NCBI GenBank assembly: GCA_030705665.1
Contig: JAUZQA010000046.1
Location: 1 to 12,957, forward strand
DNA length: 12,957 nt
Direction of reading: 5' to 3'
DNA from: Bacillota bacterium
GTDB taxonomy: Bacteria > Bacillota > Bacilli > Bacillales_B > DSM-18226
Shown here one piece after another: positions 1-6,715 of this stretch; position 1 is the first letter of the stretch; each line of letters begins with the position of its first letter. The notes under the pieces are model-generated. The model was not told where the DNA came from and ran no database searches. It worked only from the letters and a program-made list of their open reading frames with translations. Made by a program: the position numbers and the translations under genes.

Positions 1-1359
1 GCATTTTTACATGTTGATCCGTCGATCACAAGAAAACAAATACTAATCAATGCCGCTCACCAATACCAAGAAGGCGATGTACAGCACTGGTGGCACCAAG
101 AAACAGATAAAGGAATTCGAACTAAATTCTCAGATGACCTGTTATGGCTGCCATATACAGTATCACGATACATTGAACAAACAGGAGATAAAACGATTCT
201 TGATGAAATAGTTGCATTTTTGCATAGTGATGTGCTCAGAGAAGAAGAATTGGAACGCTACGAAAATACGGTAGTTTCTGAGGAAACAGGTACACTTCTT
301 GAACATTGTTTACGTGCCATCCGTCATGCCCTGAAATTTGGTGAACATGAAATTCCATTAATGGGGATTGGTGATTGGAATGACGGAATGAGTCGCATAG
401 GTGCCAAGGGACGTGGTGAAAGTGTATGGTTAGGCTGGTTCCTCTTGGATATTCTTAAGCGGTTTATCGGACTGGGAAAAGAGACAATTTCTGATATTGT
501 CATTGAACAATTTGAACAGACAGCCCGTGATTTAGAAAGGAATCTTAACCGTAATGCCTGGGATGGATCCTGGTTTCGCCGTGCCTTCACCGATACTGGA
601 GAATGGATTGGAACAAATAAGCACCAGGAATGCCGAATTGACGCGATTGCACAATCATGGTCGGTTATTTCCCAAGGAACTGATCGAGAGCGGCAGCAAA
701 GAGCTATGTTCTCTTTTGATCGGGAACTAGTTGATCGCGAATTAAATCTTGCCCGCTTATTAACAAAACCGTTTAACCGCTCTAAACCAAGTCCTGGATA
801 TATTCAGGGATATCCTCCTGGAATCCGTGAAAATGGCGGACAGTATACACATGGTGTGATTTGGGGAATTGTCGCATGGGCGATGCTGGAACGACATGAT
901 AAAGCGTTTGAATTATTCTCGATGCTGAATCCGATCAACCATACACATACTTTCCGAGACGTGCAGATCTATGAAAATGAACCATATGTTATGTCAGCAG
1001 ATGTTTATACGGCAAGTCCGCATCAAGGCAGGGGGGGCTGGTCATGGTATACGGGGGCAGCAGGTTGGATGTACCAAGCAGGATTGGAATATGTTTTAGG
1101 AGTTAAGCTTCACGAAAATCAGCTTTTCATTCAGCCTTGTGTTCCCGCTGATTGGAAATCGTTCAACATCGACTATCGGTACGGGAAAACTACCTATTCG
1201 CTTGAAGTTTATTGCCAACAAGAGCATGGTGTTCCCGTTAAGTGGGTAGTAGATGGAAAGGATAAAGGAACGCAGCCATTCCTGGAACTTGTTGATGATG
1301 AACAAGCACATCAAGTTGAAGTATATATTGGAAAGCAGCGAACAAGCACTGCAGGATAA
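1..1359 (+). CDS. GH94/GH36-type glycoside phosphorylase or hydrolase, C-terminal part (5' truncated by window edge)
   Basis: The frame is open from base 1, so the 452 codons seen are the C-terminal part of a longer protein; the in-frame ATG at 220 is internal. Sequence before it (EGDVQHWWHQETDKGIRTKF and SDDLLWLPY) and after it (GIGDWNDGM, with the Asp codon at 382) are hallmarks of the (alpha/alpha)6-barrel of GH94 enzymes: cellobiose/chitobiose phosphorylases and the phosphorylase domain of cyclic beta-1,2-glucan synthases. In that family the Asp of the GDWNDG motif is the general acid that protonates the glycosidic oxygen during phosphorolysis. The segment around 1030-1080 (GRGGWSWYTGAAGWMYQ) is also typical, and a beta-sandwich tail follows. 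The expected activity is reversible phosphorolysis of a beta-linked glucoside in the cytoplasm. Whether this is a stand-alone phosphorylase or the end of a large beta-1,2-glucan synthase cannot be decided from the fragment. It has no evident link to the aromatic genes downstream and is separated from them by a terminator. Confidence 0.88.
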   Translation, partial: AFLHVDPSITRKQILINAAHQYQEGDVQHWWHQETDKGIRTKFSDDLLWLPYTVSRYIEQTGDKTILDEIVAFLHSDVLREEELERYENTVVSEETGTLLEHCLRAIRHALKFGEHEIPLMGIGDWNDGMSRIGAKGRGESVWLGWFLLDILKRFIGLGKETISDIVIEQFEQTARDLERNLNRNAWDGSWFRRAFTDTGEWIGTNKHQECRIDAIAQSWSVISQGTDRERQQRAMFSFDRELVDRELNLARLLTKPFNRSKPSPGYIQGYPPGIRENGGQYTHGVIWGIVAWAMLERHDKAFELFSMLNPINHTHTFRDVQIYENEPYVMSADVYTASPHQGRGGWSWYTGAAGWMYQAGLEYVLGVKLHENQLFIQPCVPADWKSFNIDYRYGKTTYSLEVYCQQEHGVPVKWVVDGKDKGTQPFLELVDDEQAHQVEVYIGKQRTSTAG

Positions 1360-1368
1360 CATTATTTT

Positions 1369-1406
1369 ACAAAAAGGAAGGTCGAAAAATCGGTCTTCCT
1401 TTTTGT
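1369..1406 (+). terminator. Rho-independent terminator after the GH94-type gene
   Basis: ACAAAAAGGAAG (1369-1380) pairs with CTTCCTTTTTGT (1395-1406). The stem is extended inward by GTCG/CGGT (two wobble pairs) around an AAAAAT loop, giving about 16 pairs ending in a T-rich arm. It starts 9 bases after the stop codon at 1357-1359 and isolates this gene from the monooxygenase operon. The A-rich left arm could allow some function in the other direction. Confidence 0.85.
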
Positions 1407-1483
1407 ATGTCTATAAAATAGTTATTCGAAATTTTTCACATGATACATACAGTATTTTTCAAAAAAACCAAAGATTTTTGCAC

Positions 1484-1515
1484 TAGATTTAAGCCTAGAA
1501 ATTTAGGAAAATCTA
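1484..1515. promoter_or_regulatory. Nested dyad upstream of the monooxygenase operon (candidate operator)
   Basis: TAGATTT (1484-1490) is the inverted complement of AAATCTA (1509-1515). Inside it, CCTA (1494-1497) faces TAGG (1504-1507), so two inverted repeats are nested around nearly the same centre, near 1500. It lies about 115-145 bases before the start codon of the beta subunit gene and about 70 bases before the cre site, a reasonable place for an activator. The presumed binder would be the XylR_N/PucR-type regulator encoded downstream; this is inference, since AT-rich DNA yields dyads by chance. Confidence 0.35.
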
Positions 1516-1584
1516 AATTGTTAGAAAATTTAAATAAATAGATGAATTAAAGGAACAGCGAAGATTAAAACAGCAGCAAAGATA

Positions 1585-1598
1585 TGTAAGCGTTAACA
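1585..1598. promoter_or_regulatory. cre site (CcpA catabolite repression), perfect consensus
   Basis: TGTAAGCGTTAACA matches the Bacillus cre consensus TGWAANCGNTNWCA at every defined position. It ends 31 bases before the ATG at 1630. A TATGAT hexamer at 1600-1605 directly after it could be the -10 box of the operon promoter, although no good -35 is seen 16-18 bases upstream (CAAAGA at 1577-1582), as would suit an activator-dependent promoter. In that arrangement CcpA-HPr(Ser-P) bound at the site would overlap RNA polymerase and repress the operon when a preferred sugar is present. The motif match is direct; the function is inferred. Confidence 0.75.
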
Positions 1599-1629
1599 AT
1601 ATGATAGATGAGAAAACGGAGGGATTCTT

Positions 1630-2733
1630 ATGACTCAACCGCAAAATCAAATTGAAAGGATTCGAAAACAACCTTGGGACTGGAAAACGAAAAATGAATA
1701 TGAAGTTGTAACGGTAAGACAGCAGCCATATCTTCATGGACAATATCGCCATATTTTTGATGACCGAGATTATGATATTTACGATCCCAGGTATACAAGA
1801 TTAAAAAGTTCCAATTGGGAGACATTTAGGGATCCTAAAAAATTCTGGTATACAACTTATATCCGTGACCGTAAGAAACTCGCAGAAGAGGTGGAGTCCG
1901 CTTTTCAACTGTCAGCGAATTTGCAAATTATTGAATCTCTTCCGGAAAAATGGGTAAACGCAGTTCGTGACATTTATACTCCACTGAGACATCTGGAATA
2001 TGGTGAAAATGTACAAATGCAATATGTAATCCGCTATGCACTTGGGACAGCAATCGAACAATGTGCAACTTTCCAAGCTTATGACAAAATTGGCCGAGCT
2101 CAATGGATTTCCACTTGGGCGATGAATATGCAGGAACATCACGGTGAATTTTTACAGTATGGGAAAGAAGTATTAACGAAGGAACCATGTTATCAGCCGC
2201 TACTAAAATACGTGGAAGAAATCCTGATAACAAATGACTGGGCAGAAGTGCTTGTGGCCCAAAACTTAACGCTTGACCTGCTGCTTGGAAATTTAATGTA
2301 TGTTCATTTAAATGAAAAAGCAAAACAGGCAGGGGACATTCATCTAGCAAGCCTAAATTTGCAGATTGATAAGCAAAATAAATGGCATGCGGATTGGGCG
2401 TTTGCATTATTTACTGTACTGGTTAATGACGAAGCAACAAGCAGATGGGATTATTTAAAATCACTTGGATACGGAGAATGGCCCGGGGATTATCGTTGGG
2501 GACGAACATTAAGTGACCCGCGCAACACACCTGAAGAAACGATGTCAAATATTGAAATTGTTCAGGAATGGGTTGATAAGTGGTACCCAAAAGCAAAAGA
2601 AGCGGTTTTGGCTTTACAGCCTTTATTTGATAAACATGAGCTGCAAATCAATATTGCTGAAGTATTGGGTCAAATAGAATCAGAAATCATTGAAAAGCGA
2701 TATGAAAAATTAGGGATTTCTATTTCTAAATAA
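1630..2733 (+). CDS. Soluble di-iron monooxygenase hydroxylase, beta subunit (phenol hydroxylase/toluene monooxygenase type)
   Basis: This is a 367-residue protein of the Phenol_Hydrox/TmoE-DmpL family: the ferritin-like subunit without iron that pairs with the catalytic alpha subunit in the (alpha-beta-gamma)2 hydroxylase of bacterial multicomponent monooxygenases. Family signs are the N-terminal arm rich in Trp and Tyr, with YDIYDPRYTRL and NWETFRDPKKFWYTTY at about residues 49-81, the QYVIRYALGTAIEQCATFQAYDKIGRAQ helix region, and a central WHADWAFALFTVLVND segment. It is slightly longer than typical DmpL (about 330 residues). A strong GGAGGG site (1618-1623) lies 6 bases before the ATG. 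It is the first gene of the operon; the alpha gene follows after 12 bases. No coupling-protein gene sits between beta and alpha, unlike the dmpKLMNOP order. The family call is firm; the substrate class rests on alpha and the regulator. Confidence 0.87.
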   Translation: MTQPQNQIERIRKQPWDWKTKNEYEVVTVRQQPYLHGQYRHIFDDRDYDIYDPRYTRLKSSNWETFRDPKKFWYTTYIRDRKKLAEEVESAFQLSANLQIIESLPEKWVNAVRDIYTPLRHLEYGENVQMQYVIRYALGTAIEQCATFQAYDKIGRAQWISTWAMNMQEHHGEFLQYGKEVLTKEPCYQPLLKYVEEILITNDWAEVLVAQNLTLDLLLGNLMYVHLNEKAKQAGDIHLASLNLQIDKQNKWHADWAFALFTVLVNDEATSRWDYLKSLGYGEWPGDYRWGRTLSDPRNTPEETMSNIEIVQEWVDKWYPKAKEAVLALQPLFDKHELQINIAEVLGQIESEIIEKRYEKLGISISK

Positions 2734-2745
2734 GGAGGACAAGCA

Positions 2746-4263
2746 ATGAGTATTATATTGGATACGAAATTAAATTCAAGACAAAAATTTGAAGCTCAAA
2801 CAAGGGATTTAATGTGGGATCCCCAACATTTTGATATAAACAAAATCTATCCATTGATTGAAAAAGAAGGTATTCACCTTAAAGATCCGAAAAAATGGGA
2901 GGATCCATTTAAAGTTACCTACAATCAATATGTAAAAATTCAATCGGAAAAGGATTCCATCTATCATGCTGTTGCGAATGCATTTGAAGCTAATCATGGG
3001 CATGCAAAAGTGATTGATGCCCGTTGGTATGAAGGAGTAAAAGCGTTTGCCGTCGCTGTTCAGCCAGCTGAATATCAGGCGCATCGTTTAATGGCATATA
3101 TTGGACGGAATATTCCAATCGAACAAATACGCTTTGCTACATTTGCACAGGCGATCGATGAATTGCGCCATGCGCAGATAGAATTGAAACATTACGCTCA
3201 TATGAGTCACTACTATGATGGACTGCATGCATATGCCCAAACAAATGAAAATCATTGGTTTAATACTGTTCCAAAATCGTTCTTTGATGATGCATTAACA
3301 GCGGGACCGTTTGAAGCGTTAATGGCTATTTCCTTTTCATTTGAATATTGCTTTACAAATATCTTATTCCTGCCATTTGGTGCTTCGGCAGCAGCTGTTG
3401 GCGACGAACATTTTGCTGCTGTTGGAAAGACAGTTCAGTCAGATGAAGCAAGACATATGGCCTTAGGGATGACAGCCTTAAAAATGCTTTTGGAAGAAGA
3501 CGATCGGAATGTACCAATTATTCAAAAGTGGCTGGATAAGTGGTTCTGGAGAGCCTACCGAATGTTTTCGGTTGTTGCCGTTCTAGTAGACTATTATCCT
3601 CGCATTCGACCAATTTCCTGGAAAAAAGCATTTGAAATTTATATTGAAGAACAAGTTTTCAATGGCTTATTCAGGGAACTAAGAAAATATGGAATCCGCC
3701 TGCCATTACATGCAGAAGATGCCATAAAGGAAAAAGAAACCTATTCCCACACAACGATGAGAATTCTTGACCACTATAAACATGCAAATATGTTTAGAGG
3801 ATTTAAATTGCAGGAAGATGATTACGAATGGTTGTCAAACGAATATCCTAAGTTTGATCAACATTATGCAAAATACTACAGAAGACAAGGTGATCAAGTT
3901 TTGGCTGTGCCAAGTCCAGGTATCCCTTCCGTTTGCAGGGTTTGCCAGATCCCGCTTGAATTTGTTAATCCTGATGATCCAACAAAGTCCTGGACACAGT
4001 ATAGTGAGCATAATGGACATATTCATATGACTTGCTCACCGGGATGTAAGCATATCTTTGAACAGGAGCCAGAAAAGTATTTACAAATGTGGTGGCCTGC
4101 AGAAGCATATGTTGGCGGTGAATTTGGCGAAAATATGCCGTTAGACTTATTTAAATATCTTGGTTTCAGTCCGGAAGAAGCCGGCGAGCATTATTCGTCT
4201 GCTGATCGGAAGAGATGGCTTGAATACCGGCAGGCATTGCATATGGATAAGAGATTTGGTTAA
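2746..4263 (+). CDS. Soluble di-iron monooxygenase hydroxylase, catalytic alpha subunit with C-terminal YHS domain (phenol/toluene hydroxylase type)
   Basis: This 505-residue protein carries the carboxylate-bridged di-iron centre that activates O2 to hydroxylate an aromatic ring (or epoxidise an alkene). All six expected ligands can be placed by spacing: Glu109 (PAEYQAHR), Glu139 and His142 (DELRH), Glu200 (FSFEY), Glu234 and His237 (DEARH). Thr204, four residues after Glu200, matches the active-site Thr of toluene monooxygenase and methane monooxygenase. A YHS-like zinc motif follows, with Cys397/Cys400 (CRVC) and Cys430/Cys434 (CSPGC), as in DmpN-type phenol hydroxylases and ToMO/T4MO alpha subunits, but not the methane enzymes. 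The length (about 500) is usual. SD AAGGAGG (2732-2738) overlaps the beta stop codon, so translation of the two is tightly linked. A functional enzyme also needs a reductase and a coupling protein, and neither is in this operon. Phenol hydroxylase is preferred over toluene monooxygenase because of the sensor residues in the neighbouring regulator; this is inference. Confidence 0.9.
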   Translation: MSIILDTKLNSRQKFEAQTRDLMWDPQHFDINKIYPLIEKEGIHLKDPKKWEDPFKVTYNQYVKIQSEKDSIYHAVANAFEANHGHAKVIDARWYEGVKAFAVAVQPAEYQAHRLMAYIGRNIPIEQIRFATFAQAIDELRHAQIELKHYAHMSHYYDGLHAYAQTNENHWFNTVPKSFFDDALTAGPFEALMAISFSFEYCFTNILFLPFGASAAAVGDEHFAAVGKTVQSDEARHMALGMTALKMLLEEDDRNVPIIQKWLDKWFWRAYRMFSVVAVLVDYYPRIRPISWKKAFEIYIEEQVFNGLFRELRKYGIRLPLHAEDAIKEKETYSHTTMRILDHYKHANMFRGFKLQEDDYEWLSNEYPKFDQHYAKYYRRQGDQVLAVPSPGIPSVCRVCQIPLEFVNPDDPTKSWTQYSEHNGHIHMTCSPGCKHIFEQEPEKYLQMWWPAEAYVGGEFGENMPLDLFKYLGFSPEEAGEHYSSADRKRWLEYRQALHMDKRFG

Positions 4264-4279
4264 AAGGGAGAATGATAGA

Positions 4280-4564
4280 ATGCTGTATTTACACGATGAA
4301 AATAATTTACTAGTGAGCGTTGTCCCAAGAGAATTAACAGGCGGGGAGATGTGTCTGACTTACATTTCAATTCGGGCGAATTATAATATGACTGGAAAAG
4401 AATTGCTGGATTTAGCACTGGAAATGTGGAATCTAAAGGAAAACGGTCAAGAGTATCGCCTTGTTACTATAAGGCCTGAAGGAGAAGTTTTTGTTCCTCT
4501 TGAACAAAATATTAAAGATTTTGGCCTCCATAATGGATCACCATTGCAAATTGTTGCGTGCTAA
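4280..4564 (+). CDS. Small ubiquitin-like subunit of the monooxygenase hydroxylase (TmoB/P4 gamma-like)
   Basis: This 94-residue acidic protein starts at the ATG at 4280, where AAAAGGGAG (4262-4270) gives a well-spaced ribosome binding site 9 bases upstream. The frame stays open back to 4160, but that would overlap the alpha gene by 104 bases and has no such site. The C-terminal pattern (VRP-like beta strand, then FVPLEQNIKDFGLHNGSPLQ at residues 71-90) resembles the ubiquitin-like TmoB gamma subunit and the end of phenol hydroxylase P4, where a 'P...T/S...G+....L.+' strand closes the fold. Position directly after alpha supports a gamma subunit role, docking on the alpha-beta dimer. No resemblance to a coupling protein (TmoD/DmpM) was seen. 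Sequence similarity is weak, so the subunit assignment leans on context and fold pattern. Confidence 0.65.
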   Translation: MLYLHDENNLLVSVVPRELTGGEMCLTYISIRANYNMTGKELLDLALEMWNLKENGQEYRLVTIRPEGEVFVPLEQNIKDFGLHNGSPLQIVAC

Positions 4565-4572
4565 AAACGCTA

Positions 4573-4610
4573 AATACCCTCACAACATCATGTTGTGAGG
4601 GTATTGTTTT
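4573..4610 (+). terminator. Rho-independent terminator closing the monooxygenase operon
   Basis: AATACCCTCACAACA (4573-4587) and TGTTGTGAGGGTATT (4591-4605) form a perfect 15-bp stem with a 3-base loop, followed by GTTTT. It begins 8 bases after the stop codon at 4562-4564. This marks the operon as exactly three genes and separates it from the regulator. Confidence 0.92.
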
Positions 4611-4649
4611 GAAAATTGATAAAATTCAGCGAATTGGTCGTGATTAAGA

Positions 4650-4655
4650 TATAAT
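4650..4655 (+). promoter_or_regulatory. Candidate -10 box (TATAAT) of the regulator gene
   Basis: A consensus TATAAT lies 34 bases before the preferred ATG at 4689. The hexamer 17 bases upstream (CAGCGA, 4627-4632) is a poor -35, so the promoter may be weak or need help. If used, transcription would start near 4662, after the alternative in-frame ATG at 4656, which then could not be translated. Confidence 0.45.
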
Positions 4656-4670
4656 ATGATTAAATATGAT

Positions 4671-4679
4671 AGGTGGGGG
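4671..4679 (+). promoter_or_regulatory. Ribosome binding site that decides the regulator start
   Basis: AGGTGGGGG ends 9 bases before the ATG at 4689. The upstream in-frame ATG at 4656 has only AT-rich sequence before it, so 4689 is the better start. Confidence 0.6.
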
Positions 4680-4688
4680 TGGCAGGAT

Positions 4689-6596
4689 ATGTTCAAAGAT
4701 AATTTGGAAAGGCAATTAAACATCGTTCAATCCAATCATGGAACTCTTTTTTATAATAATCAAAGAATGATTATGACACCCTCACATGGAATTGGCACAC
4801 TTCGTAAAAATTTGATAGAAACAATTGGGACTGAAAGAGCAAAAACCTTTTTAATTCAATACGGCTGGAATTTGGGAGTAAGCGATGCCGCCTTAGTGAT
4901 GGAACAAATGAAGGGAGCCCCTCTTGAGGAAATTATCATGGAGGGTACAAAAATTCATACGTTAATGGGGCATGCCAATGTGCAAGGAACAATTATTGAG
5001 CTTGATCCAGAAAACAACCGATTCCATATTGAAGGAACATGGGAGAATTCCTATGAGGCTCAAGAACATATCCGCCTATTTGGCGTAAGCAAAGAGGCTT
5101 CCTGTCATATATTGGTTGGCTATGCCAGCGGCTATACATCAGAAATTCTGGGAACGAAGATAATTTATAAAGAACATAGATGTAAGTCAATGGGGCACTC
5201 TTCCTGCAAGTGGGAAGGTAAAACTTTAAGTGATTGGGGCGGAAGAATTGATGATGAGTTAGGTTTTTTCAAAGAAAATAACATGATTCATGAGTTGGAA
5301 AAAGCTTATGAACAGATTGTGATCGAGCGTGATAACCTAGATCAAACCTTTGTTTTTCATAAAAAATTAATGGAATTAATTATGCTTGGAAAGGATTTAC
5401 ATTCTATTGCCGAGATGGTTAATGATTTTTTAGGGGTGCCAATCGTTATATCAAATCAAAATTGGCGTACTCTAGCAAGAGTAGGTTTAACAGAAGAGGA
5501 TACAGAAGAATTATACAAGGATTTGGTCATTTGGTTTGACAATCAAATGAAAGTTTCACAAAAGCAAAAGAAACAAAATAAGGAACCGGAGATTTTTTCT
5601 ACTAAACTTTTATCATATTCCGAAGGCAACCATTATCTCGTTTCTCCGATTATTGTCAGGCAAAAGCTCTCAGGATTTTGTACGTTAATTTTAAAATGTG
5701 AGGAAATTAAAGAAATATACGGAATGATTTTAGAAAAAACGGCGGCTTCCAGCTCACTTTACTTATTAAGCCAACAGATTGCGATTGAAACAGAACAACG
5801 TTCACGGGGATACTTTCTTGAACAGATATTAAGCAAACAATTAACAAAAGAAGAGATTCTAAAGTGGGGGTATAATATCGGTATTGATTTAGAAAAACCC
5901 TTTTATATTGCTGTTCTCAATCAAGTAAAGAAAAATCAAACCTTGATAAAAAAGGAACAGATTGAATTCAATGAAAAGCTCATTGGAACACTGTCTGCAC
6001 TTTTTTTGAAAAAACAGCTAAGTTATTTAATTGGCCAAAGATTAGATAATATCGTAATCTTAATCCAATCAAAAGGGTTAAATGAACAAGACGTAAAACA
6101 ATTTTTTAAAGGAATTCTTGAAGATTGCCAAAAATTGTACCGAACGAAAAAGTTTAAAATTGGGACAAGTATGTGCGCAGCGACAATCGAAACAGCGTAT
6201 TATCAATATGATGAAGCATTGGCTGCATTTCAGATGGCAAATCAACAAAAGCAAATCTTTTCCTTTCATGATCTTGGAGCGGTTGGAATTTTAATTCAGG
6301 CTGGCAATGAAAGTATGATCAAAAGGTATATTGAAAATTTACTAGGAAAATTAATGGAATATGATCGGAAAAAAGGCGCAGAAACGATTAAAACTCTTTA
6401 TGTTTATATATCGAACGGCGGAAACTTTGAACAGACCGCAAGTTCCTTGGCGTTATCCATAAGTGGATTGCGTTATCGGCTGCAAAAGATTGAATCTCTT
6501 CTAGAATCTGATATCCGAAACCCCCATGTTTATTTACAGCTCTATTTTGCGATTCAGCTTTTAATTGTTTACGGTATGATTGACATTGAATTATAA
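4689..6596 (+). CDS. Aromatic-responsive regulator: XylR_N and V4R sensor fused to a PucR-type helix-turn-helix
   Basis: The protein has 635 residues from the ATG at 4689 (646 if 4656 were used). Residues 1-130 form a XylR_N (activator of aromatic catabolism) domain, and about 130-180 a V4R domain with Cys139, Glu162, Cys165 and Cys173, the same 23-3-8 spacing as the zinc ligands Cys155, Glu178, Cys181, Cys189 of the phenol sensor MopR. Residues 185-220 look like a coiled-coil linker; 222-360 look GAF-like; 400-520 a CdaR/GGDEF-like region; 566-606 the PucR C-terminal HTH (GGNFEQTASSLALSISGLRY then RLQKIESLL). It lacks the AAA+ domain with GAFTGA motif of DmpR and XylR, so it should act with ordinary sigma-A polymerase rather than sigma-54. 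Its position after the hydroxylase operon suggests it controls that operon and perhaps the Rieske operon. Domain calls are by pattern; the target is inferred. Confidence 0.87.
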   Translation: MFKDNLERQLNIVQSNHGTLFYNNQRMIMTPSHGIGTLRKNLIETIGTERAKTFLIQYGWNLGVSDAALVMEQMKGAPLEEIIMEGTKIHTLMGHANVQGTIIELDPENNRFHIEGTWENSYEAQEHIRLFGVSKEASCHILVGYASGYTSEILGTKIIYKEHRCKSMGHSSCKWEGKTLSDWGGRIDDELGFFKENNMIHELEKAYEQIVIERDNLDQTFVFHKKLMELIMLGKDLHSIAEMVNDFLGVPIVISNQNWRTLARVGLTEEDTEELYKDLVIWFDNQMKVSQKQKKQNKEPEIFSTKLLSYSEGNHYLVSPIIVRQKLSGFCTLILKCEEIKEIYGMILEKTAASSSLYLLSQQIAIETEQRSRGYFLEQILSKQLTKEEILKWGYNIGIDLEKPFYIAVLNQVKKNQTLIKKEQIEFNEKLIGTLSALFLKKQLSYLIGQRLDNIVILIQSKGLNEQDVKQFFKGILEDCQKLYRTKKFKIGTSMCAATIETAYYQYDEALAAFQMANQQKQIFSFHDLGAVGILIQAGNESMIKRYIENLLGKLMEYDRKKGAETIKTLYVYISNGGNFEQTASSLALSISGLRYRLQKIESLLESDIRNPHVYLQLYFAIQLLIVYGMIDIEL

Positions 6597-6607
6597 CGTA
6601 CCTCTTT

Positions 6608-6640
6608 CCCCTCTTCAGGCATGGAGGGGGTCTTTTGTTT
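6608..6640 (+). terminator. Rho-independent terminator after the regulator
   Basis: CCCCTC (6608-6613) pairs with GAGGGG (6624-6629), closing a 10-base loop, followed by the T-rich run GTCTTTTGTTT (6630-6640). It starts 11 bases after the regulator stop codon. It also covers an in-frame ATG-side extension of the HAD gene (from 6635), an argument for the later HAD start. Confidence 0.75.
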
Positions 6641-6649
6641 ATGAGGAAT

Positions 6650-6677
6650 TTGCTTTATTTACTTGATCATTTATACT
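6650..6677 (+). promoter_or_regulatory. Candidate sigma-A promoter for the HAD gene
   Basis: TTGCTT (6650-6655) and TATACT (6672-6677) are 16 bases apart. The -10 matches consensus at 5 of 6 positions and the -35 at 3 of 6. It fits a single-gene transcript between the terminators at 6608 and 7303. Confidence 0.35.
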
Positions 6678-6715
6678 ATATTTTGATTACGTCCATTAAG
6701 AAAAGAGGAATTGAA

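Noticed and set aside
1253..1486. Plus-strand 77-codon frame overlapping the end of the GH94-type gene
   Set aside because: It reads through the terminator hairpin at 1369-1406, and its first half is an alternate frame of the GH94-type gene.
1928..2407. Minus-strand 159-codon open frame inside the monooxygenase beta gene
   Set aside because: Antisense shadow of a well-supported family protein; composition is that of a complement frame, and no ribosome binding site was evident.
4160..4279. Longer upstream start for the small ubiquitin-like subunit
   Set aside because: It would overlap the alpha gene by 104 bases and lacks a ribosome binding site; the ATG at 4280 has a clear one.
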